Origin: Elusimicrobiota bacterium
GTDB taxonomy: Bacteria; Elusimicrobiota; Elusimicrobia; UBA1565; UBA9628
DNA length: 64,000 nt
Reading direction: 5' to 3'
Assembly: GCA_016209035.1 (NCBI GenBank)
Contig: JACQWX010000058.1
Coordinates: 17,066-81,065, forward strand
Position numbers and translations under genes: made by a program. Each line of letters opens with the position of its first letter. Positions within the stretch are counted from its first letter, which is position 1. The notes under the pieces are model-generated. The model saw only the letters and a program-made list of their open reading frames with translations, was not told where the DNA came from and did not search any database. Below are positions 1-8,356 of the stretch, piece after piece.

Positions 1-131
1 ATCCCGCGAACGTAGTAGGCGACGCTGCGGACCACGGACTCCACCGCGGAGGTGTTGTACGCCTTCTCCGCCACCTGGGCGGCGAAGGAATCCTCCCAGA
101 CCTTCCTCATCTTGGACACGGTCCCTGTCAT
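1..131 (-). CDS. SAM-dependent methyltransferase, N-terminal fragment (runs off window)
   Basis: Only the first 43 codons are present; the gene continues beyond the left edge. The ATG at 131 overlaps the stop of the preceding gene (128-1309) in an ATGA junction, so it belongs to the same minus-strand operon. The readable start (MTGTVSKMRKVWEDSF, then AYNTSAVESVVR) resembles the short helical cap that precedes the Rossmann core in many class I methyltransferases of polysaccharide clusters. No SAM-binding motif lies within the window, so this call rests on N-terminal resemblance and on the neighbouring methyltransferase. Confidence 0.45.
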   Translation of the reverse strand, partial: MTGTVSKMRKVWEDSFAAQVAEKAYNTSAVESVVRSVAYYVRG

Positions 132-1309
132 GGCAGCGCCAAGAATCCTCTCAGCGTGTATTTCGTGCTCGGCTCCCGGAGCCTCTCGAGCTCTTTGAGC
201 GCGAAGCCGGCCCGGGCGGCCAATATACCAAACGAGGCGGCGCTGAAGATATGATGATGCTCGATGAAGAACTCCTCGCGGCCGGGCCCCCCGGCCGCGG
301 CAGCCTCGGCATCTGGAAGCTCCACATAGACGAAGCCGTCTTTATTGAGGAAGCTCCTCGCCCGCGCCAGCATGGCCACCGGATCCTCCACGTGCTCCAG
401 GACCTTGTTGAAGCTCACCGCATCGTAGCGGCCGAAAGGCTTCACCTTCATGAAATCCGCGGCCACGGCTTTAACGCCGACCACGTCCCGGGCGTGCTTC
501 GCAGCCCGGGGATCGGGATCCAGCGCCGCGCAGACCCAGCCCGCCTTCTTCATGCCGCGCAGGAAGACGCACAAGCCCGACCCCACGTCCAGGATGCACC
601 GATGTCTTCGCGGACCGCCCCGGCGGTCCGCGAAAGCGCGGACCGCGCGCACTCTGCCCGCGTTGTCAGACTTCGTCCGACGAAGTCGGACGATCTTCCT
701 GAAGGCGCTGCGCATGCCGTCGGAGCCGTAGGTGGCATCCACATAGCCTCCGCCGTAGATTCCTTCCATTCTCATCGCGTGGACTGAAATGCAATGCCCG
801 CAGACCGAGCAGCGCAGGACGTCCCGGAGATACTTGCCGCCCGAGAACCGGAACCCGGTCTCCCCCGCGGGGGGAGAGGAATAGTGGAACAGCGGGTCGA
901 ACGACCTCGATCCGCACAGACATGCGGGCAGATCCCGTTGATCGGCCCGTCCGGCGAGTCTCTCCAATGTCTCCTTCCCGTCCAGCCAGGCCGCCAGGCC
1001 CTGTCCCGTCTCCCTGAGGTACCTTCTGAATTCCTTCACCTTGTCTTTCATCACCAGCATCACGTAGAAGGTGGCGTCATAGCTCTTGACCAATGCGGCC
1101 TTGAGGCCGTACCGGCCGAGCCTGCGGTTGAGCGAAGGCATGGCGTAGTAGCCGAAGTCCTTGCGGGTCACGTCGTACTGCGTGCCTTCCGCCCTGAAGG
1201 TCACGATCTCGTCCGGCGCGAGCTCGATCTTGGCGCATTCCTTGAGCTTGATCGCGCCGTCCGCGCCCACGCCGAAGACCCGGGGCGGCCGGGTGGGGAT
1301 GAATCTCAT
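128..1309 (-). CDS. class I SAM-dependent methyltransferase with N-terminal zinc-knuckle region
   Basis: The protein has 393 residues. The C-terminal half is a class I methyltransferase with motif I ILDVGSG near residue 239, an acidic residue after strand 2 (ALDPDP) and the post-I/II segment VSFNKVLEHVEDP. The middle carries two Cys clusters, CLCG near 128 and CSVCGHC near 166, that could bind zinc. The first 100 residues match no family I know. It most likely methylates a sugar or lipid-linked intermediate of the glycan pathway; the substrate cannot be read. Two perfect palindromes (607-634, 667-691) and a shorter one (859-877) lie in frame and encode Arg-rich and Pro-rich linkers. A fourth hairpin lies just upstream of the ATG. 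Confidence 0.75.
   Translation of the reverse strand: MRFIPTRPPRVFGVGADGAIKLKECAKIELAPDEIVTFRAEGTQYDVTRKDFGYYAMPSLNRRLGRYGLKAALVKSYDATFYVMLVMKDKVKEFRRYLRETGQGLAAWLDGKETLERLAGRADQRDLPACLCGSRSFDPLFHYSSPPAGETGFRFSGGKYLRDVLRCSVCGHCISVHAMRMEGIYGGGYVDATYGSDGMRSAFRKIVRLRRTKSDNAGRVRAVRAFADRRGGPRRHRCILDVGSGLCVFLRGMKKAGWVCAALDPDPRAAKHARDVVGVKAVAADFMKVKPFGRYDAVSFNKVLEHVEDPVAMLARARSFLNKDGFVYVELPDAEAAAAGGPGREEFFIEHHHIFSAASFGILAARAGFALKELERLREPSTKYTLRGFLALP
607..634. repeat. in-frame perfect palindrome, 13-bp arms, 2-base loop
   Basis: TTCGCGGACCGCC, loop CC, then its exact reverse complement. It lies inside the methyltransferase frame, in the Arg-rich linker before the SAM-binding core, and does not interrupt the reading frame. 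Confidence 0.85.
667..691. repeat. overlapping in-frame palindromes in methyltransferase linker
   Basis: GACTTCGTC-C-GACGAAGTC overlaps TCGTCCGAC-gaa-GTCGGACGA, giving two alternative 9-bp stems. They sit 32 bases from the 607-634 palindrome, in the same Arg-rich linker. Confidence 0.8.
859..877. repeat. in-frame palindrome, 8-bp arms, 3-base loop
   Basis: TCTCCCCC-GCG-GGGGGAGA inside the methyltransferase frame, encoding a Ser-Pro-Pro-Ala-Gly-Glu type stretch between the two Cys clusters. It resembles the hairpin at 1312-1340. Confidence 0.7.
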
Positions 1310-1311
1310 GT

Positions 1312-1340
1312 CACTTCCCTCCCCCGCGGGGAGGGAAGTG
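1312..1340. repeat. perfect 29-bp hairpin (13-3-13) immediately upstream of a start codon
   Basis: CACTTCCCTCCCC, loop CGC, exact reverse complement. It occupies the 52-base gap between the stop of the amidotransferase (1362) and the ATG of the methyltransferase (1309), ending three bases from the ATG. It covers the place where a ribosome-binding site would lie; one strand of the stem contains GGGGAGGG. No T-tract follows, so a simple terminator is unlikely. Confidence 0.85.
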
Positions 1341-1361
1341 GAAGTGGGGGCCGATGCCGCC

Positions 1362-2489
1362 TCATACAGTCTTCCTCCATGTCCAATCCGGAATCAAGAA
1401 CCCGGGAATCGTCCATCTTCCCTTCACCCTCTTCCAGATCTCCCTGTTGCGGAATCTCTCGCACGCTCCCGAGAACTCCCTCTCCGAGATGCCGGTGAAG
1501 GAGCAGAACCTGCGGATGTCTCCGTGCGGGGTCTCGTCGCCCTTCTTGCGCAGAGCCGCGATCGCTTCATCGCGGGTCATGCGGCCGTTGCGGATCTCGA
1601 GGGAGAGGTTGTCGAAGCTGCGCGTGAACCCGAATTTGTGCCACTTGAGATGATGGTGCACGGAGATGAAGTCGTCGTCGATGTCGGCGAAGTCGTAGAC
1701 GCCGGTCTTGGGTCCTGTTCCCGCCCTGAAGCCGTGCCTGCGGGCGACCTGGCAGGTCTTCAACGGGTCCCAGGGGAAGTAGTAGCCCAGGAAGACCGCC
1801 CGGACCCCCGCCCTTGAGAGCTGCGCCGGCGTCGGGCCGAAGTAGGGCGCGAGGTCCTTGGCCGTCAGGCCTCCCTTGCCGACCCAGTCCCGCGCCTTCG
1901 TGCCGTGCGTGACGCCGTACTTCCGGATCCACCGCTCATCGAGGGCGAAGCCCCGGGATTCCTCGCGGGTCCCCCCGTACTCGAAGGCCGAGTTCTCGCC
2001 CCAGACCACGAGCGGGACGCGGAGCGCGGCCGCGATCCGCAAGGGGACGTTGAAGATCGCCATGTGCATGGGGATGGCGGAGCTTCCGCACCTCAAGAAG
2101 ACCTCACGGGCGAACCGGCGCTCCACCTCCAGGCTGATCGAGTAGTCGACGTGGTCCACCCCGAGCCGGACCAGATTCTCCAGGTTGGCCCTGCCGATCT
2201 CGGTGCGAGCCGGCGGCTTCCAGGTCACGGCCAGGACCCTTAAGTCCTGCTCAAGGCAGGCAACCACCTGCCAATGGCTGTCCTTGCCTCCGCTCACCGG
2301 CACGAGGCAGTCATATCCCCGGGAGCGCGTCTTGGCTCGGGCGACGACTTTCCGGAAAGCCCGCTTGCGGGCTTCCCAATCGATGGTCGCGCGGGAGGCG
2401 TGCATCGCGCAAGCATTGCATATTCCACCGGGACCAATCGTGAGATTGGGCCTGGTGTCAGGCAAGACGCATCGAGCGCAGTATCTCAC
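1362..2489 (-). CDS. N-acetyl sugar amidotransferase (WbpG/PseA family), copy 2
   Basis: The 375-residue protein has a PP-loop ATP pyrophosphatase motif VSGGKDS at residues 65-71 and two CxxC pairs (Cys4/Cys7 and Cys24/Cys27), all hallmarks of the family that converts an N-acetyl group of a nucleotide sugar or nonulosonate to acetamidino. In known systems the ammonia comes from HisH2/HisF2, which are encoded here at 16221-17682. The start is a GTG at 2489 in a GTGA overlap with asparagine synthase, with GGAGGA six bases upstream. The homologous first gene of the operon is at 14414-15616; the two are clearly diverged, so they may act on different sugars. Confidence 0.85.
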   Translation of the reverse strand: MRYCARCVLPDTRPNLTIGPGGICNACAMHASRATIDWEARKRAFRKVVARAKTRSRGYDCLVPVSGGKDSHWQVVACLEQDLRVLAVTWKPPARTEIGRANLENLVRLGVDHVDYSISLEVERRFAREVFLRCGSSAIPMHMAIFNVPLRIAAALRVPLVVWGENSAFEYGGTREESRGFALDERWIRKYGVTHGTKARDWVGKGGLTAKDLAPYFGPTPAQLSRAGVRAVFLGYYFPWDPLKTCQVARRHGFRAGTGPKTGVYDFADIDDDFISVHHHLKWHKFGFTRSFDNLSLEIRNGRMTRDEAIAALRKKGDETPHGDIRRFCSFTGISEREFSGACERFRNREIWKRVKGRWTIPGFLIPDWTWRKTV

Positions 2490-4315
2490 GAGAATTCCTC
2501 CAGGAACATCTTGGCGCACAGAAAATTGAAAAGGAATTTGCTTTCGGAATTCGGCAAATCCGGCCGATCCAACAACGCCGCGATTCTCTCGCGCTTGACG
2601 TGCTCGAATATTGGGCTCTCCTTGAGGACCTCGGCGCGCACCGCCGGGTCCTTGACATCCAGGAAGGAGAAGATGGGGGCGTTGAACCCCACCTTTCGCC
2701 TGCTCTCCAGGACCGCCGCGGGCACGATGCCCTTCATGGCGTCTCGCAGGACCGCCTTGGCCCTGCCGTCCTGGATGAGATGCCTCGACGGGATCGTGTT
2801 GCAGAAGTCGAACAGCGGCCGGTCCAGGAACGGGGAGCGGTTCTCGATCGAGTAATACATGGAGTTCAGGTCGTCCTCGTGCAGGATGACCGGGACCGCC
2901 TCGTGGAAGAGCTCGTTGAGCATGCGGTTTCGCAGGAGGCTGTCCGTAAACCGGGTCTCGGAGAAAGGCTCCGACCACGGAGAACGCAGATAGGACGCGA
3001 ATCCCGCGGCGTCGAGGTAGATATGTTCTCTCATCCCTGGATTCTTGATGAAGGCCGCGGGATCGCGGAGATAGGGGTTGCGCACCAACGGCTTGATATG
3101 ACGCTCCCACGCCGCCCGGGAGGCGGCGTGGAGAGTCGGCTCGCCGCGGACCTCGTAGAGATAGGCCAGGTGATGGTCGTAGTACCCGGTGAAGAGCTCG
3201 TCCGCCGCCGAGCCCGAGACCGAGATGCGGTAGCCGTGGGACGCCACCGCCTCCATCAGGAGCCAATGCGCGTAGTAGGTGATGGTGAAGACCGGGGCGT
3301 CGTGGCAGCGGACCAGCTCCCTCAATCTGGGGAGGAACTCCTTGGTCTGGACCGGGATCGGCGTGTGCCTGATGCCGAGCTCCCGGACGGAGGCCTCCAC
3401 CAGGTCGCTCTCCTCGTAGCGGGCGTCGGTGTTGACGATGGTGAACCCGTGCACGTCGTACTTGAAGACCCTCTTGGCGGTCGCGATGAGCGAGTTGGAG
3501 TCCACCCCCCCGCTCATGCAGAAAGCGAGCGGCAAGTCCGCGCGCAGGCGCAGCTCCACGGCCTTGATGATCCTCTCCCGGGCGCCCGCCACCGCGGCCT
3601 CGCAGGTCATGCTGTCCTCCGGCCGATAGGCCGGAGTCCAATACCGCCATCGCGTCTCCGAGCCCTCCGGCCCGATCCGCAGACAGGTGGCCGCCGGCAG
3701 TTCCTCCAATCCCTCGTAGAAGGTATGTCTCTCCTTGTAGAGGGCCTTGTAGCCGTTGACCAGGTATCGGCAGAGCTGGTCGATGTTCGGCTTGAGCTTC
3801 TGGCCCAAAAGCGCCCCAAGGAACTTCACCTCGGACGCGAAGTAGAGGCCGGTCTCGTCACGATGGAGATAGAGGGGCTTCTCGCCGAACCGGTCGCGGC
3901 AGAGGTGGAGACTCCCGTCCGCCTCGTCATAGACCGCGAAGGCCCACATGCCCTCGCACCGGTCGAGGACCCCAGGTCCTTCCAGGCCCCAGGCCTTCAA
4001 GAAGACCTCCGTGTCGGATGTCGAGGTGAAGGACCCCGCCCGCTCCCTGATGGACTCCTTCACCTCGACATAATTGTAGAGCTCGCCGTTCAGGATCATC
4101 CAGCGCGAGCCCTCCCGGAACGGCTGGTTGGCGCGCTCGGCGAGGTCGATGATCTTGAGCCGGCTGTGCAGAAAGTAGACGTGCCTGCCCGAGGGACCGG
4201 CCCAATGCCGGGACGCGCGGTGGTCCGGCCCCCGTCTGTTCATCAGGGAAAGGGCCGCGTCGAGCCTTTCGGGCTCGATGACGCGAGAGCCGAAATACCC
4301 CGCTATGCCGCACAC
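2486..4315 (-). CDS. asnB: asparagine synthase (glutamine-hydrolysing) family protein
   Basis: The 609-residue protein starts at a GTG so that the mature N-terminus is Cys (CGIAGYFGS), the class II glutaminase nucleophile. The glutaminase domain spans about residues 1-200. The synthetase domain has the ATP PP-loop FCMSGGVDS near residue 265. Asparagine synthase homologues in glycan clusters often amidate a sugar carboxylate or make an amide rather than asparagine, so the real product may be a uronamide; this is inference from context. The start overlaps the upstream acetyltransferase by 13 bases. A 9-bp-arm palindrome (3108-3130) lies in frame. Length is normal for the family. Confidence 0.85.
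   Translation of the reverse strand: MCGIAGYFGSRVIEPERLDAALSLMNRRGPDHRASRHWAGPSGRHVYFLHSRLKIIDLAERANQPFREGSRWMILNGELYNYVEVKESIRERAGSFTSTSDTEVFLKAWGLEGPGVLDRCEGMWAFAVYDEADGSLHLCRDRFGEKPLYLHRDETGLYFASEVKFLGALLGQKLKPNIDQLCRYLVNGYKALYKERHTFYEGLEELPAATCLRIGPEGSETRWRYWTPAYRPEDSMTCEAAVAGARERIIKAVELRLRADLPLAFCMSGGVDSNSLIATAKRVFKYDVHGFTIVNTDARYEESDLVEASVRELGIRHTPIPVQTKEFLPRLRELVRCHDAPVFTITYYAHWLLMEAVASHGYRISVSGSAADELFTGYYDHHLAYLYEVRGEPTLHAASRAAWERHIKPLVRNPYLRDPAAFIKNPGMREHIYLDAAGFASYLRSPWSEPFSETRFTDSLLRNRMLNELFHEAVPVILHEDDLNSMYYSIENRSPFLDRPLFDFCNTIPSRHLIQDGRAKAVLRDAMKGIVPAAVLESRRKVGFNAPIFSFLDVKDPAVRAEVLKESPIFEHVKRERIAALLDRPDLPNSESKFLFNFLCAKMFLEEFS
3108..3130. repeat. in-frame palindrome in asnB, 9-bp arms
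   Basis: CACGCCGCC, five-base loop, GGCGGCGTG, encoding an Ala/Arg-rich stretch (HAASRAAW) of the synthetase domain. Confidence 0.6.
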
Positions 4316-5046
4316 AGGTGCTTGTGAAGGACGTACGCCGTCTTGCAGACCTGGAACCCGCAGCTCTCGTAGAGCCTCATGGAGGGGACGTTCGCGGCCT
4401 GCGTGCCGACTAGGAGGTCGTCGCACTTCCCGCGGAACTCGTTGACAAAGAAGCGCGTCAGCGACTTTCCGATGCCCTTGCCCTGCGCGGATGACGCCAC
4501 CCCGATGAGGTCGATGACGCCGACCTTCCTCCCTGCCTCCTCCGCCGCGATGACCGCGAGGAACCCCGCCGGCTTGCCGTCGGCCTTGGCGACGTAGAGG
4601 CCGTTCCCCCGCTTGCCGCGGACGTAGTTTTCGATCCACTCCGCCTTGATGCGATGGGCGAGTTCGGGGGAAACCAGGGGGTCGAGGTGGAACCGCGAGT
4701 ACTTGAAGCATGAGCCCGCGATGGCGACCGCCCCCCTAGCTAGGTCGCCGTCGCACTCGACTTTCGCCACCTCGCAACCCGAAGGCGGCAGGGCCGGGAG
4801 CTTGACCGACCGGTTGAAGGTGACATTGACATCCACGGTGAAGAAACCCGCCTCGTTGAGGCGGCACACCGCGCCCACGGCCTGCGTCGGGACCTTGGCA
4901 TAGTAGAAAGCCTTCTTGAGCCCGCCCCGGTGCTCCACCAGGGCCTTCAGATCCCCTGCGGAGAAAGCCTCCCACGGCGCTGACAGCCGAAACGCGCCGT
5001 GTCCGAAGAAGCCCGAGAGCCAGCTGTCTTCCGCGATCTCGAGCAC
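4303..5046 (-). CDS. GNAT N-acetyltransferase, WecD-like (amino-sugar acetylation)
   Basis: The 247-residue protein has a C-terminal GNAT fold: the V/A motif GVASSAQGKGIGKSL (acetyl-CoA pyrophosphate loop) near residue 190, then NVPSMRLYESCGF typical of motif B. The segment SRFHLDPLVSPE followed by a basic W-E-N-Y-V-R-G-K run recalls WecD/RffC, the dTDP-4-amino-4,6-dideoxygalactose acetyltransferase. It probably N-acetylates the 4-amino sugar made by the DegT aminotransferase two genes upstream. The gap to the preceding epimerase is only 3 bases, and the end overlaps asnB. Confidence 0.75.
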   Translation of the reverse strand: MLEIAEDSWLSGFFGHGAFRLSAPWEAFSAGDLKALVEHRGGLKKAFYYAKVPTQAVGAVCRLNEAGFFTVDVNVTFNRSVKLPALPPSGCEVAKVECDGDLARGAVAIAGSCFKYSRFHLDPLVSPELAHRIKAEWIENYVRGKRGNGLYVAKADGKPAGFLAVIAAEEAGRKVGVIDLIGVASSAQGKGIGKSLTRFFVNEFRGKCDDLLVGTQAANVPSMRLYESCGFQVCKTAYVLHKHLCAA

Positions 5047-5049
5047 CGC

Positions 5050-6105
5050 CTAATTCCCCCCTTTCCCCGGCATTGCGCCTGGAACGGCGCCGCCGCTAGC
5101 GAAACCCCGGTACCACTCGATGTACCGGGCGAAGCCCTTTTCGATGGGGAACTGGGGGTTGTAGCCGAGGAGCCTGCGCGCCTTCTCCACGGAGAGCGTT
5201 CCGCGCAACGGCATCAGCTCGTCGCGCTTCACGAATTCGACGCCGATGCCGGGGAAGCTCCGGCGGACGATGTCCGCCAGCTCCTTGATGGGCCTTGAGT
5301 CGCCGTAGGTCATGTTGAATATCTGGTTGTGGGCCGCCGGGTTCTCCATGGCCAGGCACACGCCCTCCACCAGGTCGTCGATGTAGGTGAAGTCGAGCTT
5401 CTCCGAGCCGTCGCCGTCGATGCGGAGTTTTCCCCCCTTCAGGGCGGTCTCGATGTACACCTGTCCGACGCGGCGGCTCACGCACCGCGGGCCGTAGAGC
5501 GCAGATGGCCTGAGGATGGTGTAGGTCAGGCCGAAGACCTGCTGGTAGGCGATGACGATCCTTTCCCCCGCCACCTTGAGCGCCCCGTAGATGCCCATGG
5601 GATTGAGCGGGTGCTCCTCGGCCACCTCGGGCGTCAGGAAGTTGCCGTAGGCCATGCTGGAGGAGAAGAAGATGAACTGCTCGACGCCCGTGCCCCGGGC
5701 GTAGTCCAGCGCGTTCTCGAGGGTCCTGAGGCTGTGGTCGAAGGTGCTGAAGGGGTCTTTGTTGGACTTGCCCGCGTGCGAGACCGCGGCCAGGTGCACG
5801 ATCACCTGCGGCTTGATCTGACCCAGGATCCGGGAGATGGCGTGGTAATCCCTTGCGTCCACGGGATGGAGCGGGACCCCGGACTTGCGGATCAGGTCGA
5901 GCCGTTCGTTGAGCATGCGCAGATAGAGGTCGCGGTCGACCGAGCCCTGGAACTCGGAGGCGAAGGAGAGCAGGTTGTTGACCTGGAGGCTGTCGATGAC
6001 GTCCACGACCGCGCCCCGGGCGATGAGCGCCAGGGCCAGGTGGTGGCCGATGAAGCCCGCCCCTCCGATCAAGGCGACCTTGCAGCCCTTGAGATCCCTG
6101 TTCAT
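5050..6105 (-). CDS. NAD-dependent sugar epimerase/dehydratase (extended SDR)
   Basis: The 351-residue extended short-chain dehydrogenase has the NAD-binding loop GGAGFIG at residues 14-20, the HLAAVSHAG strand, the catalytic SSS and YGALK (Tyr-x-x-x-Lys) near residue 172, and the RPSALYGPR substrate-loop signature. It acts on a nucleotide-activated hexose, as 4-epimerase or 4,6-dehydratase. Its position directly downstream of a DegT aminotransferase (ATGA overlap) suggests it supplies or processes the 4-keto sugar for that enzyme. The exact reaction cannot be assigned from sequence alone. Confidence 0.8.
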   Translation of the reverse strand: MNRDLKGCKVALIGGAGFIGHHLALALIARGAVVDVIDSLQVNNLLSFASEFQGSVDRDLYLRMLNERLDLIRKSGVPLHPVDARDYHAISRILGQIKPQVIVHLAAVSHAGKSNKDPFSTFDHSLRTLENALDYARGTGVEQFIFFSSSMAYGNFLTPEVAEEHPLNPMGIYGALKVAGERIVIAYQQVFGLTYTILRPSALYGPRCVSRRVGQVYIETALKGGKLRIDGDGSEKLDFTYIDDLVEGVCLAMENPAAHNQIFNMTYGDSRPIKELADIVRRSFPGIGVEFVKRDELMPLRGTLSVEKARRLLGYNPQFPIEKGFARYIEWYRGFASGGAVPGAMPGKGGN

Positions 6106-7310
6106 GAAGCCTCCTTGACCGCGGCCTTGAATTCGTCCACGATGCGCGGCATGTCGCCCGTCTCGATGTGAGGGCCGACCGGCAGCGCGATGCCGCAGTC
6201 GCTGATCTTCTCGGCATGCTGGAACGACCCCGGTGAATAGCCGTACTTCTTCCGGTAGTACGCCATGCGCGGGACGGGCTGGGGATAGTAGATGCTGGTG
6301 CCCACGCCGCGGGCGTTCAAGGCGGCCACGATCTCCCCCCGCCGCTTGGACAGGGGGCCTTCGAGCACGACTTCCAGGCAGTAGTGGCTGTTCTTGGCCC
6401 GGGCGTCGTGGCTGTCGAGCACCCGCACGTCCTTGACCTTGGAGAGGCCCGCCTTCAAGACCGCGAAGTTCTTGCGCCGGCGGTCGAGGTTCTCAGTCAC
6501 TCGGCCCAACTGGGCCCGGCCCAGCGCGGCCTGGAGCTCGCTCAGCCGATAGTTCAATCCCAGGCCCGGCACGTCGTACATGCCGGGGACCGACCTCTCC
6601 GCGTGGGTGCGGTCCACCCCGAACGCCCGCAGCCTGGAGACGGCCTGCGCGACGCCCTCGTGGCGGCTGACGAACATGCCGCCCTCGCCGGTGGTGATGT
6701 GCTTGACCGGGTAGAAGGAGAAGCACCCGGCGTCGCCGAAGAGGCCGGCGTGGACGCCGTCGAACCTCGAGCCCACGGCCAGGGCGCAGTCCTCCACGAC
6801 CCAGAGCCGTCTCCTCCGGGCCACCTCCATGATCGCGGGCATGTCGCACGGGATGCCCAGGAAATGCACGACCGAGATCGCCTTGGTCTTGGAGGTGAGA
6901 GCGGCCTCGACCCTCTTCGCCGTCAGGTTGCCGGTCTTGGGGTCGCAGTCCGCGAACACGGGCCGAGCTCGTACCCACTCGACCGCGTGGGCGGTGGCCG
7001 TGTGGGTCTGGGCCGGGACGATCACCTCGTCGCCGGGCCCCAGGCCGAAGTGGAGGTAAGCCAGGTGCAGGGCGGCCATGCAGGAGCTGGTGGAGACGCA
7101 GTGGGCCGCCCCTCCAGACGCGGGGACGCCCAGGAAGGCCGCGAACTCGGCCTCGAAGGCCTTGCACTGCGGGCCGTGGGTCAGGATGTGGCCTTTCAGG
7201 ACCCCGAGCACGGCATCGCGCTCAACATCGGTGATCCAGGGCCGGGCGAATGGGATTTGCTCGCCCCCCCTGCGGGGGGGCGAGCAGCGGGGGGGCACTT
7301 GCTGTTTCAT
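6102..7310 (-). CDS. DegT/DnrJ/EryC1/StrS family sugar aminotransferase
   Basis: The 402-residue PLP enzyme has the Schiff-base lysine in FYPVKHITTGEGG near residue 202, the VEDCALAVGS aspartate that binds the pyridine nitrogen, and a C-terminal YYPQPVPRM segment of nucleotide-sugar aminotransferases. It should transaminate a 3- or 4-keto sugar nucleotide using glutamate. The ATG at 7310 forms an ATGA overlap with the oxidoreductase upstream. The conserved family start (IPFARPWI) begins about 18 residues in; the extra N-terminus is encoded by a perfect GC hairpin at 7258-7286, which looks inserted between start codon and core. Confidence 0.88.
   Translation of the reverse strand: MKQQVPPRCSPPRRGGEQIPFARPWITDVERDAVLGVLKGHILTHGPQCKAFEAEFAAFLGVPASGGAAHCVSTSSCMAALHLAYLHFGLGPGDEVIVPAQTHTATAHAVEWVRARPVFADCDPKTGNLTAKRVEAALTSKTKAISVVHFLGIPCDMPAIMEVARRRRLWVVEDCALAVGSRFDGVHAGLFGDAGCFSFYPVKHITTGEGGMFVSRHEGVAQAVSRLRAFGVDRTHAERSVPGMYDVPGLGLNYRLSELQAALGRAQLGRVTENLDRRRKNFAVLKAGLSKVKDVRVLDSHDARAKNSHYCLEVVLEGPLSKRRGEIVAALNARGVGTSIYYPQPVPRMAYYRKKYGYSPGSFQHAEKISDCGIALPVGPHIETGDMPRIVDEFKAAVKEAS
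7258..7286. repeat. perfect 29-bp hairpin (13-3-13) in the first codons of the aminotransferase
   Basis: TGCTCGCCCCCCC, loop TGC, exact reverse complement. It begins eight codons after the ATG at 7310 and encodes the non-conserved N-terminal residues CSPPRRGGEQ. It is the same size class as the hairpins at 1312-1340 and 34436-34464. Confidence 0.88.
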
Positions 7311-8356
7311 GGATACCTGATCCTCAACCCTTTTTCTTCCATCGCCTCATCCGCCGCCGAGCAGGCGCAGACCACGTCCAACTCGCGTCTTAGGTCCGGC
7401 TCAGGGTCGCGCCTCTCAAGGATCCCCTTCACGAAATCGGCGATCAGGTCCCCCTTGGTGGCGGGCAGAGGAGATGCTTCGAGTCTCCGGACCCGAGACC
7501 CCGGGTCGCGGGACGTGTGCAGGCGCGCTCCAGCATCGTCGTAGAGGAAGGTCGCCTTGGTCCCGAAGACGGCCAGCCGGTGCTGGTGCCGGTGCACGCA
7601 ACCGAAATTCGCGGTGATGCGGCCGACCATGCCGTCGTCAAAGGAGAAGACGGCGGCCGCGTAATCCTTGTAGCGGAAGGCCGTGCCCCGGGAGGCGATG
7701 CGGTTGCCGGCCGCGGTCACCGAGATGGGTCTCCTACCGGTCAGCCACATCATGAGGTCGACCATATGGATGCCGCCGCCCTGCATCACGGAATAGTCCT
7801 TCACGCTCAACCGCCAGCCATCGGTGATCTTATGGAGCCGGCCGTAGAGGTAGTCGCCGTCCACGGCGTAGACCTCGCCGAGCAGGCCTTCGGCCACGGC
7901 CACCTTGAGCCATCGGTAGAGCGGGGCGGCCCGGAGCACGAGGTTGGACGCCAGATGGGACTTGCCGCCCAGCTCCCACGCCCTCAAGAGCGCCCTTGCC
8001 TCGGCCAGGGACCGGCACAGGGGTTTCTCCACGAACACGTGCTTGCCGGCCTTGAGCGCCGCCTCGGCTTGGCCGAAATGCGCGTCGTCGTAGGAGGCGA
8101 TGGAGACGACGCGGACCTGCGGGTCGCGGAGGATTTCGTCGTAGGACGCCGCGACCCGCGGCCGTCCAAGGGAGCGGGCGGCCTTCTCGGCCTTGGCCCG
8201 GTCAAGATCATAGAGACTCGCAAGACGGCAGCCTGGAGCGTGCGCGTACGCGCGAGCATGGGCTTCCCCTACGCCAAGACCGACGATGGCTATTCCCAAT
8301 GGCAAGGAATCCGCACGGGCCCGACGAGCGGATGATGCGCGCGGATTCCTTGCCAC
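7307..8356 (-). CDS. Gfo/Idh/MocA family NAD(P)-dependent sugar oxidoreductase
   Basis: The dinucleotide-binding loop GLGVGEAHA follows the first strand (GIAIVG), EKPLCRS is the family's conserved Glu-Lys-Pro motif, and the C-terminal alpha/beta domain has GGGIHMVDL with the usual His/Asp region. The enzyme probably oxidises or reduces a nucleotide sugar, for example providing the 3-keto substrate for the adjacent DegT aminotransferase, a common pairing. The start is uncertain: GTG at 8356 overlaps the previous stop (TAGTG) and gives 349 residues. A TTG at 8305 would give 332 residues starting right at the fold. The interval between them is a 15-bp-arm inverted repeat. Confidence 0.8.
   Translation of the reverse strand: MARNPRASSARRARADSLPLGIAIVGLGVGEAHARAYAHAPGCRLASLYDLDRAKAEKAARSLGRPRVAASYDEILRDPQVRVVSIASYDDAHFGQAEAALKAGKHVFVEKPLCRSLAEARALLRAWELGGKSHLASNLVLRAAPLYRWLKVAVAEGLLGEVYAVDGDYLYGRLHKITDGWRLSVKDYSVMQGGGIHMVDLMMWLTGRRPISVTAAGNRIASRGTAFRYKDYAAAVFSFDDGMVGRITANFGCVHRHQHRLAVFGTKATFLYDDAGARLHTSRDPGSRVRRLEASPLPATKGDLIADFVKGILERRDPEPDLRRELDVVCACSAADEAMEEKGLRIRYP
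8300..8355. repeat. 15-bp perfect inverted repeat exactly filling an intergenic junction
   Basis: Arms 8300-8314 and 8341-8355 (TGGCAAGGAATCCGC and its reverse complement) flank a 26-base loop. It begins on the base after the cytidylyltransferase stop and its far arm covers the alternative TTG start of the oxidoreductase. In RNA it could mask that start. Confidence 0.85.

Noticed and set aside
1312..1340. Rho-independent terminator
   Set aside because: No T-run on either side, and the operon continues through it with the next start three bases away.
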